Assembly: GCA_910587175.1 (NCBI GenBank)
Contig: CAJULH010000001.1
Coordinates: forward strand, 1-64,000
Direction of reading: 5' to 3'
DNA length: 64,000 nt
Source of the DNA: Candidatus Gastranaerophilales bacterium
GTDB lineage: Bacteria > Cyanobacteriota > Vampirovibrionia > Gastranaerophilales > Gastranaerophilaceae
Numbering within the stretch: position 1 is the first letter of the stretch; every line of letters starts with the position of its first letter. Below the pieces are notes generated by a model. That model did no database searches, was not told the DNA's origin, and saw only the letters and a program-made list of their open reading frames with translations. A program made the position numbers and the translations under genes. Positions 8,268-17,229 of this stretch are shown here, piece after piece.

Positions 8268-9188
8268 ATGTTTTTTAAGAAAAAAGAAATAGAAGAGACA
8301 AAAAGAGAAACTGTAACCCTTGAAAAAAACTTTATTCGAAATCTCTTGCCCATCCGTTACCCGAATTCAAACAAAGGAACATACGGCACGGTTTTAAACA
8401 TTGCAGGATGCCTCTCATACCCCGGAGCAGCGTATTTGAGCTCTGTTTCTGCACTTAAGGCTGGTGCCGGGCTTGTATGCCTTGCAGGAGAAAGCAATAC
8501 ACTTTCAATAGTGGCTTCAAACACTCCGGATATAATATTTAAACATCTGGGCACTGCTGAAAAATTCACCATACCAAAAGATGGCGTAAAAATTTTAAAA
8601 GATATATCAAAATATAAGGCAATATCAATAGGCTGCGGGCTTTCAACCGAGCGTTCTGCAAGAGATTTTATTTTGAAATTTTTGAAGAATAATTTAAAAT
8701 CAGAAAAGCCTTTTATAATTGATGCTGATGCCATAAATGCGCTTGCAAGCACAGACAATATGCCAATTCCCGCAAATGCTGTCATTACTCCCCATCCTCT
8801 GGAATTATCTCGTATTATGGATATGGATGTCTCAGAAATTCAGGAAGACAGGGTAAAAGCGGCATCATCTGCGGCTGATTATCTAAACTGCATAGTTGTT
8901 TTAAAAGGAAAAGATACAGTAATTGCAGCACCTGTGGAAAACATTGCATATATTAACCCGACAGGAAATTCTGCCCTTGCAAAAGGAGGAAGCGGCGATG
9001 TGCTCACAGGAATGATTGCAGGTTTTGCAGCACAGGGCTTAAAGCTCGTAGATGCTGTACTTTTAGCAGTATACCTGCATGGAAGAGCCGGGGAGATTGC
9101 CTCAAATACTTTAACCGAATACAGTATGCTTGCATCAAACCTTGTAAACTACATACCTATTGCAATTAAGGATTTACAAGGATATTAA
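8268..9188 (+). CDS. nnrD: ADP-dependent NAD(P)H-hydrate dehydratase
   Basis: A 306-residue ribokinase-fold repair enzyme that dehydrates damaged NAD(P)H hydrate. Family marks are NKGTYGTVLNIAGCLSYPGA, GAGLVCLA, IIDADAINAL, VITPHPLELSR, VVLKGKDTVIA and the phosphate-binding AKGGSGDVLTGMIAGFAAQG. The N-terminal ~25 residues are a charged extension. The partner epimerase domain (NnrE) is not fused here, since the protein begins at the dehydratase domain. It ends the lptC-to-nnrD run. Confidence 0.92.
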   Translation: MFFKKKEIEETKRETVTLEKNFIRNLLPIRYPNSNKGTYGTVLNIAGCLSYPGAAYLSSVSALKAGAGLVCLAGESNTLSIVASNTPDIIFKHLGTAEKFTIPKDGVKILKDISKYKAISIGCGLSTERSARDFILKFLKNNLKSEKPFIIDADAINALASTDNMPIPANAVITPHPLELSRIMDMDVSEIQEDRVKAASSAADYLNCIVVLKGKDTVIAAPVENIAYINPTGNSALAKGGSGDVLTGMIAGFAAQGLKLVDAVLLAVYLHGRAGEIASNTLTEYSMLASNLVNYIPIAIKDLQGY

Positions 9189-9398
9189 AATATATAAAAT
9201 ATCTGCCGAAATCTTCCTGCGGGAAATACAAGCATTGTGGCACCCGGGCACAAAACGCCGCAAAATAAAGCATTGGGGTTTTTTACTCCCAAAGATACAA
9301 CTATCGCAGCACCCAAATGCAGTGCAGAATATGTGGCGGAAAAATCCTCACTCTGGCACAAAAAAAACGGCTATCTTTAAAATAAAGAGGTCGCCGTG

Positions 9399-9449
9399 AT
9401 GGATAGAATTAGTATTACGGAGTTTATAGAGGAGTTTACATCTCTATAA
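9399..9449 (+). CDS. Possible 16-residue small ORF
   Basis: ATG at 9399 with an AGAGG Shine-Dalgarno-like site about 8 nt upstream encodes MDRISITEFIEEFTSL and stops. The spacing is as good as that of known genes nearby. It could be a short leader peptide, the start of a gene lost by frameshift, or chance. No family is recognised. Confidence 0.25.
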   Translation: MDRISITEFIEEFTSL

Positions 9450-9531
9450 TTCACCTCAAAATTTTTTTTTGCTAAAGTTTTAATTTTTTGTCAACTATTT
9501 TTACAAAAGTTTACAAATAAAGATTAAATAC

Positions 9532-9559
9532 TCAAAAGCGTTGTACTGGCGGCTTTTGA
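9532..9559 (-). terminator. Possible rmuC terminator hairpin
   Basis: An 8-bp stem, TCAAAAGC at 9532-9539 with GCTTTTGA at 9552-9559, and a 12-nt loop. On the minus strand it is followed by a moderately T-rich run. It lies about 75 nt past the rmuC stop. Confidence 0.35.
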
Positions 9560-9631
9560 CAAATAAAACTTTATAGGCTTATACCTGCAGACTGCTCTTT
9601 TTAAAAGATGCAATCATAAAAACCATGCCAT

Positions 9632-10870
9632 TTACTGCTCATTTAAAACACTATCAAGCGTTAAAACTTCGGAAGAATCGCTCAAATACTTTTCATCAAT
9701 AGGATTAGAAGGATTAAATCCTAAATCTTTAAACTTTGCAATCTGTCCAAAAAGTCCGCCTTTACCCTTAAGAGAGGTAAATGTGCTGTCGAATTTTTTT
9801 CTAAGAGTATCAAAGCCTGTGGAAAGCTCTTCCAGCTTGCCAATCAGTGTTTGACACTTAGTATAAATCCCCTCGCCCGTCTTTAAAATTTCTTTTATAT
9901 TATCATTCCGGTTTTTATTCATCCAGGTGTAATTCACCGTCCGAAGCGTCGCAAGCAAAGTCGAAGGTCCCACAATCACAATATTTCTTTTGTTTGCCTC
10001 TTCTACAAGCTGGTTGTTTGCATAAATAAGCCCCATGCAGGCTTCAAAAGGAATGAACAAAAGCGTAAAATCAGGAGCCGAGAGCCCTTCCAGGTTTGAA
10101 TACTTGTTTTCAAGCTCTCTTATCCTGTCTGAAATATTTTGATAGAATTTTTTGACAAAATCTGCCGCCTCATCTTCATTTTGGGCATTTGTATACTCCA
10201 AAAAATTCACAATGGACGCCTTTGAATCCACAATAATGTTTTTATCACCCTGGGCAAGGTATATCACAGCATCCGGAGTGATTTTACTACCGCCCGGTGC
10301 ATCAAGATTCCTAAACCCGGCTTGCAAAATATAATTTCCCTTAATTGGATCATCTTTTTTGTTTATAAGTCCTGAAATCTTTAAAAGCCTCTCTAGAATC
10401 ATCTCCCCGAAAGAGCCCCTGAATTTTGAATTCGTGCTGATTGCATTTGCAAGCTTTTCCGTTTGGGTTGTTATAAGTTTATTTTGTCCGGAAAGATACT
10501 CTATTTGCTCCTTTAGGGTCTGCGTGTTTTTAATCCCCGTAATATTATACTCTTCAATTTTAGTTTGAAAATCTTTCAAATTCTCCTTTAACGGCTTTAA
10601 AAAACTTTCCAGATTCTTCCTGTTTTCTTCATCCAACATTTTATTTTTTTCAATGAGAGCCTGGTTTGCAAGGTTTACAAACTCTTTTTTAATAAGGGCT
10701 GAATAGTCTTCGGAATTTTGAATTTTTTCTTTGATGGAATTAAATTTTTCCTGAAGTTTTGCATTTTCAATTTTAAGGTTTGTGTTTTTGTTTTTTTGTA
10801 AAATAAAAGCTGTCAAAAACCCGAGAACAAAGGTTAAAACACCAACTATAGCAATATATATAGCACTCAT
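9632..10870 (-). CDS. rmuC: DNA recombination protein RmuC
   Basis: A 412-residue protein with an N-terminal membrane helix (residues about 3-24), a long coiled coil (about 28-130) and the RmuC nuclease-like domain. Family motifs are KFRGSFGEMILERLL, PDAVIYLAQGDKNIIVDSK, FTLLFIPFEACMG and IVGPSTLLATLRTV. RmuC limits DNA inversions and rearrangements. The ATG at 10870 is preferred over the TTG three bases earlier because AAGGAG is 6-7 nt from the ATG. It lies about 20 nt downstream of tRNA-Arg in the same direction and may share its transcript. Confidence 0.92.
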   Translation of the reverse strand: MSAIYIAIVGVLTFVLGFLTAFILQKNKNTNLKIENAKLQEKFNSIKEKIQNSEDYSALIKKEFVNLANQALIEKNKMLDEENRKNLESFLKPLKENLKDFQTKIEEYNITGIKNTQTLKEQIEYLSGQNKLITTQTEKLANAISTNSKFRGSFGEMILERLLKISGLINKKDDPIKGNYILQAGFRNLDAPGGSKITPDAVIYLAQGDKNIIVDSKASIVNFLEYTNAQNEDEAADFVKKFYQNISDRIRELENKYSNLEGLSAPDFTLLFIPFEACMGLIYANNQLVEEANKRNIVIVGPSTLLATLRTVNYTWMNKNRNDNIKEILKTGEGIYTKCQTLIGKLEELSTGFDTLRKKFDSTFTSLKGKGGLFGQIAKFKDLGFNPSNPIDEKYLSDSSEVLTLDSVLNEQ

Positions 10871-10890
10871 CAAACTCTCCTTATAAAAAA

Positions 10891-10964
10891 TGTGTCTGAC
10901 GTGATTCGAACACGCGACCTTCGGCTTCGGAGACCAACGCTCTATCCAGCTGAGCTACAGACAC
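10891..10964 (-). tRNA. tRNA-Arg, anticodon CCG
   Basis: Read on the minus strand, a 7-bp acceptor stem GTGTCTG/CAGACAC, D stem GCTC/GAGC, anticodon stem TTGGT/GCCGA with loop CTCCGAA, and T arm GCGTG-TTCGAAT-CACGT give a complete cloverleaf. Positions 34-36 are CCG, reading Arg CGG. The discriminator base is A and CCA is not encoded. A tRNA-like degenerate segment lies just upstream (see findings). Confidence 0.95.
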
Positions 10965-10984
10965 AAATTCAATTTTCAACATTT

Positions 10985-11075
10985 CATCTGCAACCGGCTG
11001 GATAGAGCAAAATCGTATTTCGCCGAAGCTTTACTATCGTAAACCATTCGACAGCCCAGCTTGCGCTACAGAGAA
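10985..11075. repeat. Degenerate inverted copy of tRNA-Arg
   Basis: On the plus strand, 10997-11008 (GCTGGATAGAGC) is the exact inverse of the D arm of the neighbouring tRNA-Arg (10939-10950). GCCGAAG at 11022-11028 inverts 10919-10925 of the anticodon arm. Both pairs are separated by exactly 13 nt in each copy. A minus-strand 5'-half-like piece (11056-11071) also resembles 10946-10960. The segment cannot fold as an intact tRNA. It looks like a decayed inverted tRNA duplication in the tRNA leader. Confidence 0.5.
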
Positions 11076-11114
11076 AGTTGTAAATATTGTAGCACAAAAT
11101 GACGCTAAATACAT

Positions 11115-12437
11115 TTAGTAAAAATCCTTAAAAATCTGCCCCAGCATATAAATTGACCCGCAAACCACAACTAAATCAGCCCCCGCATCACTCATCTCCC
11201 CAAAGGGGTCAGCTGACTTTTTTGCAACTTCTTTTATTTCAGGCGGCAAATCCTCATACTTCAAGGCATTTGGATAATCAAATTCATAAAAACAAAGTTC
11301 TCTGCCATTTAATTTGACAGACTTTTGCACTGCACTGCAAGGCACTGTAAAATAATTTTCATCCCCGCCGAATAAATACCCTAAGACTTTCCGGTAATCT
11401 TTATTTTTAAGGCAGCCGAATATAAATTTTATCCTCTTGTTTTTATAATTTTCATCCAGATATTCGGCTAAAACTCTTGCCCCATCAGGATTATGACAGG
11501 CATCAACTAAAATTTTTGTGCCATTGTAATCCGTCTCCTCCAGACGAAAACGCCATCGGACAGATGATAGCGCCTTTTTTACGGTATTAAAATCTATCGC
11601 ATCTGCCACAGAAATCCCGCTGCAACCCCTGTTTTTAAGTAAAGACAGCACTCCGCTTTTATTTACAACTTCAACCGCTTTAAGTGCAAGGGCAAGGTTT
11701 TCCCCCTGGTGTCTGCCTTTAAGTGCAAATTCAATATTTTCGCCGTTTATAATTGCACAATTATCCTCAATTTCAATAGCTTCAGCCTCATGTATTATCC
11801 CGCCGCGTTTTTGCGTTTCACGTGCCAAAGTTTTATAAGCCTTATTTTCCTTTAAAAACACAACAGGACAGCCTTTTTTCACTATGCCTGTCTTTTCTGC
11901 GGCAATTTTTTCAATTGTATCCCCAAGGCGCTCTTTATGCTCAAGACTTATGGATGTTATGATTGAAACCAAAGGTTTTTCTATAACATTTGTAGAATCA
12001 AGCCTTCCGCCAAGCCCTGTCTCTAAAATCACAATATCGCAGGCTTTTTCTTTAAAATATAAAAATCCGGCAGCAGTTAAAATTTCAAATTCCGTGAGTT
12101 CTATTTTAAATTCCTCATCAAGTGCAGAAATTTTTTCCACAATGAAATCAAATTCCAAATCGCTTATCGGAAGCTTATTTACAGTTATCCTTTCGGTGTA
12201 TGAAAAAAGATGCGGACTTGTAAATTTACCCGTCTTAAAGCCAGCCTGAACAAAAATTTCTTCCAAAATAGCACAAGTAGAACCTTTTCCGTTCGAACCC
12301 GCAATATGAATAATATTCAAATCCTTTTCAGGGTTTCCTAAAAGTTCCAGAATTTTTTTTATTCGCCCCAAACCAAGCTCTATATGGAATTTTCCAGATG
12401 AGGTTAATATACTTTCAGCCAGCGATTGATTTTTCAA
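11115..12437 (-). CDS. folC: Bifunctional folylpolyglutamate/dihydrofolate synthase FolC
   Basis: A 440-residue Mur-ligase-fold enzyme that adds glutamate to dihydropteroate and to reduced folates. ATP-binding IAGSNGKGSTCAILEE (P-loop about 47-54), VILETGLGGRLDSTNV, and the C-terminal LVDACHNPDGARVLAEYL are family hallmarks. TTG start with GGAGGG about 7 nt upstream. It is the last gene after murG, 14 nt downstream of it, so it appears to be part of the cell-wall operon, possibly swapped in for another Mur-type ligase gene. Confidence 0.94.
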   Translation of the reverse strand: MKNQSLAESILTSSGKFHIELGLGRIKKILELLGNPEKDLNIIHIAGSNGKGSTCAILEEIFVQAGFKTGKFTSPHLFSYTERITVNKLPISDLEFDFIVEKISALDEEFKIELTEFEILTAAGFLYFKEKACDIVILETGLGGRLDSTNVIEKPLVSIITSISLEHKERLGDTIEKIAAEKTGIVKKGCPVVFLKENKAYKTLARETQKRGGIIHEAEAIEIEDNCAIINGENIEFALKGRHQGENLALALKAVEVVNKSGVLSLLKNRGCSGISVADAIDFNTVKKALSSVRWRFRLEETDYNGTKILVDACHNPDGARVLAEYLDENYKNKRIKFIFGCLKNKDYRKVLGYLFGGDENYFTVPCSAVQKSVKLNGRELCFYEFDYPNALKYEDLPPEIKEVAKKSADPFGEMSDAGADLVVVCGSIYMLGQIFKDFY

Positions 12438-12451
12438 AAACCCTCCTATGC

Positions 12452-13570
12452 TTAAGCCTTATCAACATCGGCAGCATTCAAAATTAATTCCAGAATTTTG
12501 CCGGTCGGATTCTCTGTAACGCATTTTGAAGCATTCAAGGCAATTCCATCAAGCTTTTCTCTGTTGGAAATTAAACCGGATATTATTTCTATGAGCGTAT
12601 CTCCGTTTAGTTCTGAGTCTTCTACGTATAATGAAGCCCCCAGCTTCTCGATTTCGCGCGCATTTACCCTTTGGTGGTCGGCGGCAGCATACGGGTATGG
12701 GACAAGAACAGAAGGCTTCCTTGCAGCAAGAATTTCGGAAATACTCAAAGACCCCGCCCTTGATACAACAATATCGGCAGCCAGAACCGGCAAATACATT
12801 TTATCAAAATACGGTGCAGCTATGGTATTTTCAGGGATATCCCCGAGAGATTTTTTCACATCATCAAAATTTTTCTTTCCGGTCTGAAAAATAATTCTTA
12901 CATTTTCATCATACTTAAAATGTTTTATAAAGCCAATTGCCGCTTCATTTATGGTCTTTGCACCCTGTGAACCGCCCATAATTAATACACAAAATTTATC
13001 CAAAGGAATGCCAAGTTCTGCCCTCGCTTCATCCCTTGAAACTGTGAAAAACTCATTCCTTACAGGGTTTTTAAAATTTGTAATTTTCTTTGCTTTAATA
13101 AACTTATTTGCTTCCAAAAACGCTAAATTCACAACCTCTGCCCCGAAAGAAAACGATCTTGTTACAATCCCGGGGTGAGCATCGGAATCATGCATAACGT
13201 ATGGAATTTTTAACATATTTGCGCAAATTACCATAGGTGCACTCACATATCCGCCTGTTGCAAAAACTACATCAGGCTTATGTTTTATGGCATAGCCTAA
13301 ACATTTAAATATAGATACCAGCAAAAGCACAATCCATTTTAAAAGTTTTAAACCCGGTTTTCTTGGCATACCAAAAACAGGAACATTTAAAAACGGAACA
13401 TTCAAAGCTGTAATAATATCAAATTCAGGGTTCTTGGAATTTCCAATATAGAAAATATTTTTAAAACCGTTGTTTTTAAGCTCATTTATGATGGAAACGC
13501 AAGGGTATATATGCCCGCCGGTGCCCCCGCCTGTCAGAAAAAATGTTTTAGTATGCTGCTTTTTTTGCAT
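12452..13570 (-). CDS. murG: Undecaprenyl-PP-MurNAc-pentapeptide GlcNAc transferase MurG
   Basis: A 372-residue GT28 enzyme at the inner face of the membrane that makes lipid II from lipid I. The N-terminal GGGTGGHIYP (about 14-23), HKPDVVFATGGYVSAPMVIC, PYVMHDSDAHPG, the C-terminal LIMGGSQGAKTINEA and ADIVVSRAGSLSISEILAARK are diagnostic. Its start overlaps the ftsW end by 23 bases, giving tight coupling with the lipid II flippase/polymerase neighbour. Confidence 0.96.
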   Translation of the reverse strand: MQKKQHTKTFFLTGGGTGGHIYPCVSIINELKNNGFKNIFYIGNSKNPEFDIITALNVPFLNVPVFGMPRKPGLKLLKWIVLLLVSIFKCLGYAIKHKPDVVFATGGYVSAPMVICANMLKIPYVMHDSDAHPGIVTRSFSFGAEVVNLAFLEANKFIKAKKITNFKNPVRNEFFTVSRDEARAELGIPLDKFCVLIMGGSQGAKTINEAAIGFIKHFKYDENVRIIFQTGKKNFDDVKKSLGDIPENTIAAPYFDKMYLPVLAADIVVSRAGSLSISEILAARKPSVLVPYPYAAADHQRVNAREIEKLGASLYVEDSELNGDTLIEIISGLISNREKLDGIALNASKCVTENPTGKILELILNAADVDKA

Positions 13571-14810
13571 ATGGTCTTATCCTTTGAACTCTTTTTTTAG
13601 AAATATTTAAAAGTACCCCAAACATACACAGGGAAACAAAAAGCGAACTTCCGCCGTAACTTATAAAAGGAAGCGGAATACCTGTTGCAGGAATAAATGA
13701 GCTTGCAACTGCCATATTCATAAATGCCTGGAACCCAACAGAAAACGCAATACCTATGGCAAGAAGTTTTCCAAACATATCCGGACTGCGGGAAGCTATG
13801 ACAAAGCTTCTGTGTAAAAACATAGCAAAGAGCATAATTATGAAAAAACACCCCAAAAAGCCGAATTCTTCAGCAATCACGGCAAAAATAAAATCCGTAT
13901 GCCCCTCCGGAAGCCAGGATAATTTTTGTTTTGAATTCCCAAAACCCACCCCAAAAAATCCGCCTTCAACAAAGGCCACAAGAGATTGAATAATGTTATA
14001 TCCCGCATTAAGAGGATCTTTATTCGGATCAAGCCACACCATAAATCTTTGTTTTTGATAATCCCTTATTGTAAAAACAACCACTGCTGCAGCACTCAAA
14101 CCCGATACAAGAAGCTTTTTAAAGGAACCGCCCGCCATATAATACAGGGCAGCAAATGTAAAACACAATAAAATTATCATAGAAAGGTTTGGCTGCTTGT
14201 AAATAAGCAAAAGGCTTGCCCCGAAAATAATATAAGCAGGAATTTTCTTATCATCAAGCAGAGTAGCGTTTTCACTAAAAAGAGATGCAAACATAAGTAT
14301 TATGGCAGGCTTTGCAAGCTCTGAAGGCTGAAACTGTATGGGACCCATAACAAGCCACCTTTTTGCCTCGTTTACAGTATGACCAAGCGGGGTAAACTGT
14401 ACAAGCGCAAGCAATACAAGTACAACAATCGGCAGCTGATATGTATAGGCACGAAGTTTTCTGTAATCATAGTTTGCAAAAAACATAGCTCCAAAAATGC
14501 CGCCAACAAGCCATGCAAGCTGTCTTACCGTAAAGAATACAGGATTAACACCCTCTGCTATTGCCCTTGGCGAACCTGCAGAAAATATTGCCATAAGCCC
14601 GATTACAATAAGGGCGCCTATTATCCAGATAAGTGTTTTATCCGGAGGAGAAATTATGTAATTTTTGGGAGTGTAGCCGCCGCCGGAATTCCCGCCGCCG
14701 TATCTTTCACGATGCGTATCTCTGTCAAAACTTCTTCTGTTCTGGTTTTGAAGAAATCTGCTATCGCCGTACCCCTGATTTCTTTGATAGTACATAATCT
14801 CTGAAAGCAT
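13548..14810 (-). CDS. ftsW: SEDS-family cell-division protein FtsW
   Basis: A 420-residue polytopic protein with about ten membrane segments. KRWLVMGPIQFQPSELAKPA, PNLSMIILLCFTFAALYYMA, AEEFGFLGC and the C-terminal PLPFISYGGSSLFVSLCMFG are SEDS signatures. SEDS proteins polymerise lipid II. The first ~55 residues form an unusual hydrophilic Arg/Gly/Asn-rich cytoplasmic extension. ATG at 14810 is used; a second ATG at 14795 is possible. It overlaps murD by 50 bases. FtsW rather than RodA is inferred from the murD-murG context. Confidence 0.93.
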   Translation of the reverse strand: MLSEIMYYQRNQGYGDSRFLQNQNRRSFDRDTHRERYGGGNSGGGYTPKNYIISPPDKTLIWIIGALIVIGLMAIFSAGSPRAIAEGVNPVFFTVRQLAWLVGGIFGAMFFANYDYRKLRAYTYQLPIVVLVLLALVQFTPLGHTVNEAKRWLVMGPIQFQPSELAKPAIILMFASLFSENATLLDDKKIPAYIIFGASLLLIYKQPNLSMIILLCFTFAALYYMAGGSFKKLLVSGLSAAAVVVFTIRDYQKQRFMVWLDPNKDPLNAGYNIIQSLVAFVEGGFFGVGFGNSKQKLSWLPEGHTDFIFAVIAEEFGFLGCFFIIMLFAMFLHRSFVIASRSPDMFGKLLAIGIAFSVGFQAFMNMAVASSFIPATGIPLPFISYGGSSLFVSLCMFGVLLNISKKRVQRIRPYAKKAAY

Positions 14811-16212
14811 CCCCTCTTACTTCGTAATTTTTAAACATATCAAAACTTGCACAGGCTGGTGAAAACAAAACAACATCCGGTTTTTCGGATTCCGCTTCAT
14901 CTATTGCACCTTCAAGTGTTTTTGAAAAAGCAATATTGTTAAAACCTGCATCATCCAAAGCCTCTTTAAATCTTTGTGCTGCCTCCCCTATAAGAACCAC
15001 CTTTTCTATGTGTTTTTTTATAAGAGCGCAAAATTCATCAAGAGGCGTATTTTTATCCCTGCCGCCTGCAATTAAAACAACTCTTTTTCCGTTAAATGCG
15101 CCTATTGCGACGTTTGATGCCTCAGGGTTTGTTGCTTTGGAATCATTATAATATGAAACCCCGTTAAGTTCCAAAATAAACTCACACCTGTGTCTTGGCG
15201 CCTTAAAAGACATTATACCGGCTTTTATAATATCGTTATCCAAACCCGCAGCTTTTGCCGCAATTACGGCACACATCACATTTTGCAGATTATGCGCCCC
15301 CACTATCGGAACATCTTTTACATCAATCACAGGGGTGGCACCATAGTAAATTTTTCCATCCTTAATATAGCTGTCATTCAACCCAGGCTTGAATTCCGGT
15401 TTTTTAGCACCCAACATCGCATCATTCAGCGCAAAATAATGCTTGTCTGCGGCTGTTTCTATCCTGCAAACGCGCTCGTCATCAAAATTTAAGACACCAT
15501 GGGCGCTTTTACCCATATTTTTATACATTTTTGCCTTATCTTCAAAATATTTTTGAATCCCGCCGTGCCAGGAAAGATGATCAGGGGTCAAATTGCAAAA
15601 TATTGCAACATCGGGAGCAAAATCTTTTGCATAATGGAGTTGATATGAACTTGCTTCAATAACAAGAAAATCAGGTTCAATATCAGACATTGCCTTAATT
15701 TCCGACATAACATCCAAAGAAATCCCGCTATTTGCGGCAGTACATAGATAATCCAGAGGAGAAACCCCGACATTTCCCGCTGCAGGCGCAAGGTATTTTT
15801 GGCTTAAAATGTGTGAAACAAGCATTGTAGTTGTAGTTTTACCATTTGTACCCGTAATTGCAACAATTTTTGTCTTTTCCGGCTTAATGCGCCATGCAAG
15901 CTCAATATCAGAAAAATAAGGTATTTTAAATTCATCCAAAAGCTTTAACACTTCAGCATTCGGAGGAATCGACGGACTCAATACGCAAAATTCCGCATTC
16001 TTTATAAAATCTGTTGAATGACCGCCAAATTCAAGCTTTGCTCCGGCTTTTTTTAAAACTTCAGCTTTTGGTTTATTCTCATCAGAAAGTGCATTTGAAT
16101 CACTCAGATAGCAATCAGCACCGGCTCTTAAAAGAAATTTTGCCGCAGCAAACCCGGTTGTCGAAAGCCCGAGCACCAATATTTTTTTACCTTTTAAATC
16201 TGAAATTTTCAT
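14761..16212 (-). CDS. murD: UDP-N-acetylmuramoylalanine-D-glutamate ligase MurD
   Basis: A 483-residue Mur ligase adding D-Glu to UDP-MurNAc-L-Ala. It starts KISDLKGKKILVLGLSTTG, then shows the ATP-binding ITGTNGKTTTTML, the NLTPDHLSWHGG metal region, APRHRCEFI and YNDSKATNPEA, all family-typical. ATG at 16212 is preferred over ATG at 16233: it follows GGGCGGGAAG directly and matches the usual MurD N-terminus, while the earlier ATG has no ribosome binding site. It is 33 nt downstream of mraY. Confidence 0.95.
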   Translation of the reverse strand: MKISDLKGKKILVLGLSTTGFAAAKFLLRAGADCYLSDSNALSDENKPKAEVLKKAGAKLEFGGHSTDFIKNAEFCVLSPSIPPNAEVLKLLDEFKIPYFSDIELAWRIKPEKTKIVAITGTNGKTTTTMLVSHILSQKYLAPAAGNVGVSPLDYLCTAANSGISLDVMSEIKAMSDIEPDFLVIEASSYQLHYAKDFAPDVAIFCNLTPDHLSWHGGIQKYFEDKAKMYKNMGKSAHGVLNFDDERVCRIETAADKHYFALNDAMLGAKKPEFKPGLNDSYIKDGKIYYGATPVIDVKDVPIVGAHNLQNVMCAVIAAKAAGLDNDIIKAGIMSFKAPRHRCEFILELNGVSYYNDSKATNPEASNVAIGAFNGKRVVLIAGGRDKNTPLDEFCALIKKHIEKVVLIGEAAQRFKEALDDAGFNNIAFSKTLEGAIDEAESEKPDVVLFSPACASFDMFKNYEVRGDAFRDYVLSKKSGVRR

Positions 16213-16245
16213 CTTCCCGCCCAAATTTAGCATAATTTTAACAAA

Positions 16246-17229
16246 TTAAAACTTTGACATCAACAAAATTTTTCCAGCCAAAAATCCCCATACTGCAATG
16301 ATGCCGCCAATTGCAGACACCATAGAGAATACAAAAACGATCTTTTTTTCATCCCACCCTGAAAGCTCAAAGTGGTGGTGAATCGGGCTCATCTTAAAAA
16401 TTCTTTTGCCGGTGGTCTTAAAGCTTGCCACCTGCAGCATAACAGAAAGAGTTTCAGCAATAAACACAATGCCAATCGGAATAAGCCAAAGTTCAAATTT
16501 GCCCATTATTGCAATTGTTGCAAGAAGCCCGCCCAAAGCCAAACTCCCGGTATCTCCCATAAATATTCTTGCAGGGTTTTTATTAAAATAGAAAAACCCT
16601 AAACAGGCAGCAGAAGCTGCTATAGAAATTATTGCAAGGTCTGTACAGGCGTTAAAATAAGATATCAGAGCGCATGCCAAAAATGCAAAGAATGAACATC
16701 CTGCAGCAAGCCCGTCCAGCCCGTCTGTCAGATTTAGCGCATTTGAAGAACCCACAATCATAAACACGGCAAAAAATGGGTATAGATACATTAAATCAAC
16801 ACTGAAATTGAAGAGCGAAATCTCTGTATGTCCCTGATAGACAAGATATACAGCAGGAAGCATAGAAACTGCAATCTGCAAAGCAAGCTTGGCTCTGGGG
16901 CTCAAACCCTCATTTTGACAACCTTTTATCTTTTTAATATCATCTTCAAAACCCGTAAACGTATAGAATACGAGAGTCATAAGCACAATGAGCGCGCGGG
17001 TGGATATCGCCTGCGCCATAAAAAGAGCTATCAAAGAACCGACTAAAAGTGCCGCTACAAGAAAAACTCCGCCTGTTGTAGGAGTTTTATTTTTCTTGGC
17101 ATGAAGCATTTGTACTTCTTCTCTTATGTACTGCCCATACATTTTCTTTTTCATAAAATCAAGATACGGAACGCCGAAAAGCAGGCATAAAACAAGAGTT
17201 ATAAGCGCTGCAACACTCATCATAATCAT
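16246..17229 (-). CDS. mraY: Phospho-N-acetylmuramoyl-pentapeptide transferase MraY
   Basis: A 327-residue enzyme with about ten membrane helices that makes lipid I on undecaprenyl phosphate. Diagnostic blocks are HAKKNKTPTTGGVFL, GFEDDIKK (metal-binding DD), NALNLTDGLDGLAAG, NPARIFMGDTGSLALGG and the C-terminal HIS cluster in MSPIHHHFELSGW. Its start overlaps the murF stop by 4 bases (ATGA). Length is slightly shorter than E. coli MraY (360). Confidence 0.96.
   Translation of the reverse strand: MIMMSVAALITLVLCLLFGVPYLDFMKKKMYGQYIREEVQMLHAKKNKTPTTGGVFLVAALLVGSLIALFMAQAISTRALIVLMTLVFYTFTGFEDDIKKIKGCQNEGLSPRAKLALQIAVSMLPAVYLVYQGHTEISLFNFSVDLMYLYPFFAVFMIVGSSNALNLTDGLDGLAAGCSFFAFLACALISYFNACTDLAIISIAASAACLGFFYFNKNPARIFMGDTGSLALGGLLATIAIMGKFELWLIPIGIVFIAETLSVMLQVASFKTTGKRIFKMSPIHHHFELSGWDEKKIVFVFSMVSAIGGIIAVWGFLAGKILLMSKF

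Larger units (their letters stand above)
9189..9631. other. Gene-poor gap with a start-less open stretch
   Basis: Between the convergent nnrD and rmuC lie 443 bases. From 9201 to 9380 one frame is open for 59 codons, in the same frame as nnrD and after two stops. It reads protein-like (PAGNTSIVAPGHKTPQNKAL, then GFFTPKDTTIAAPK) but has no ATG; the only early start is GTG at 9237 with no good ribosome binding site. A second frame is also open here. This may be a remnant of a gene that followed nnrD. The rest, from 9450 on, is AT-rich with one hairpin. Confidence 0.35.

Noticed and set aside
9160..9399. 79-codon plus-strand ORF overlapping the nnrD end
   Set aside because: It starts inside nnrD, has no ribosome site, and has a basic, unprotein-like composition; the alternative frame at 9201 reads better.
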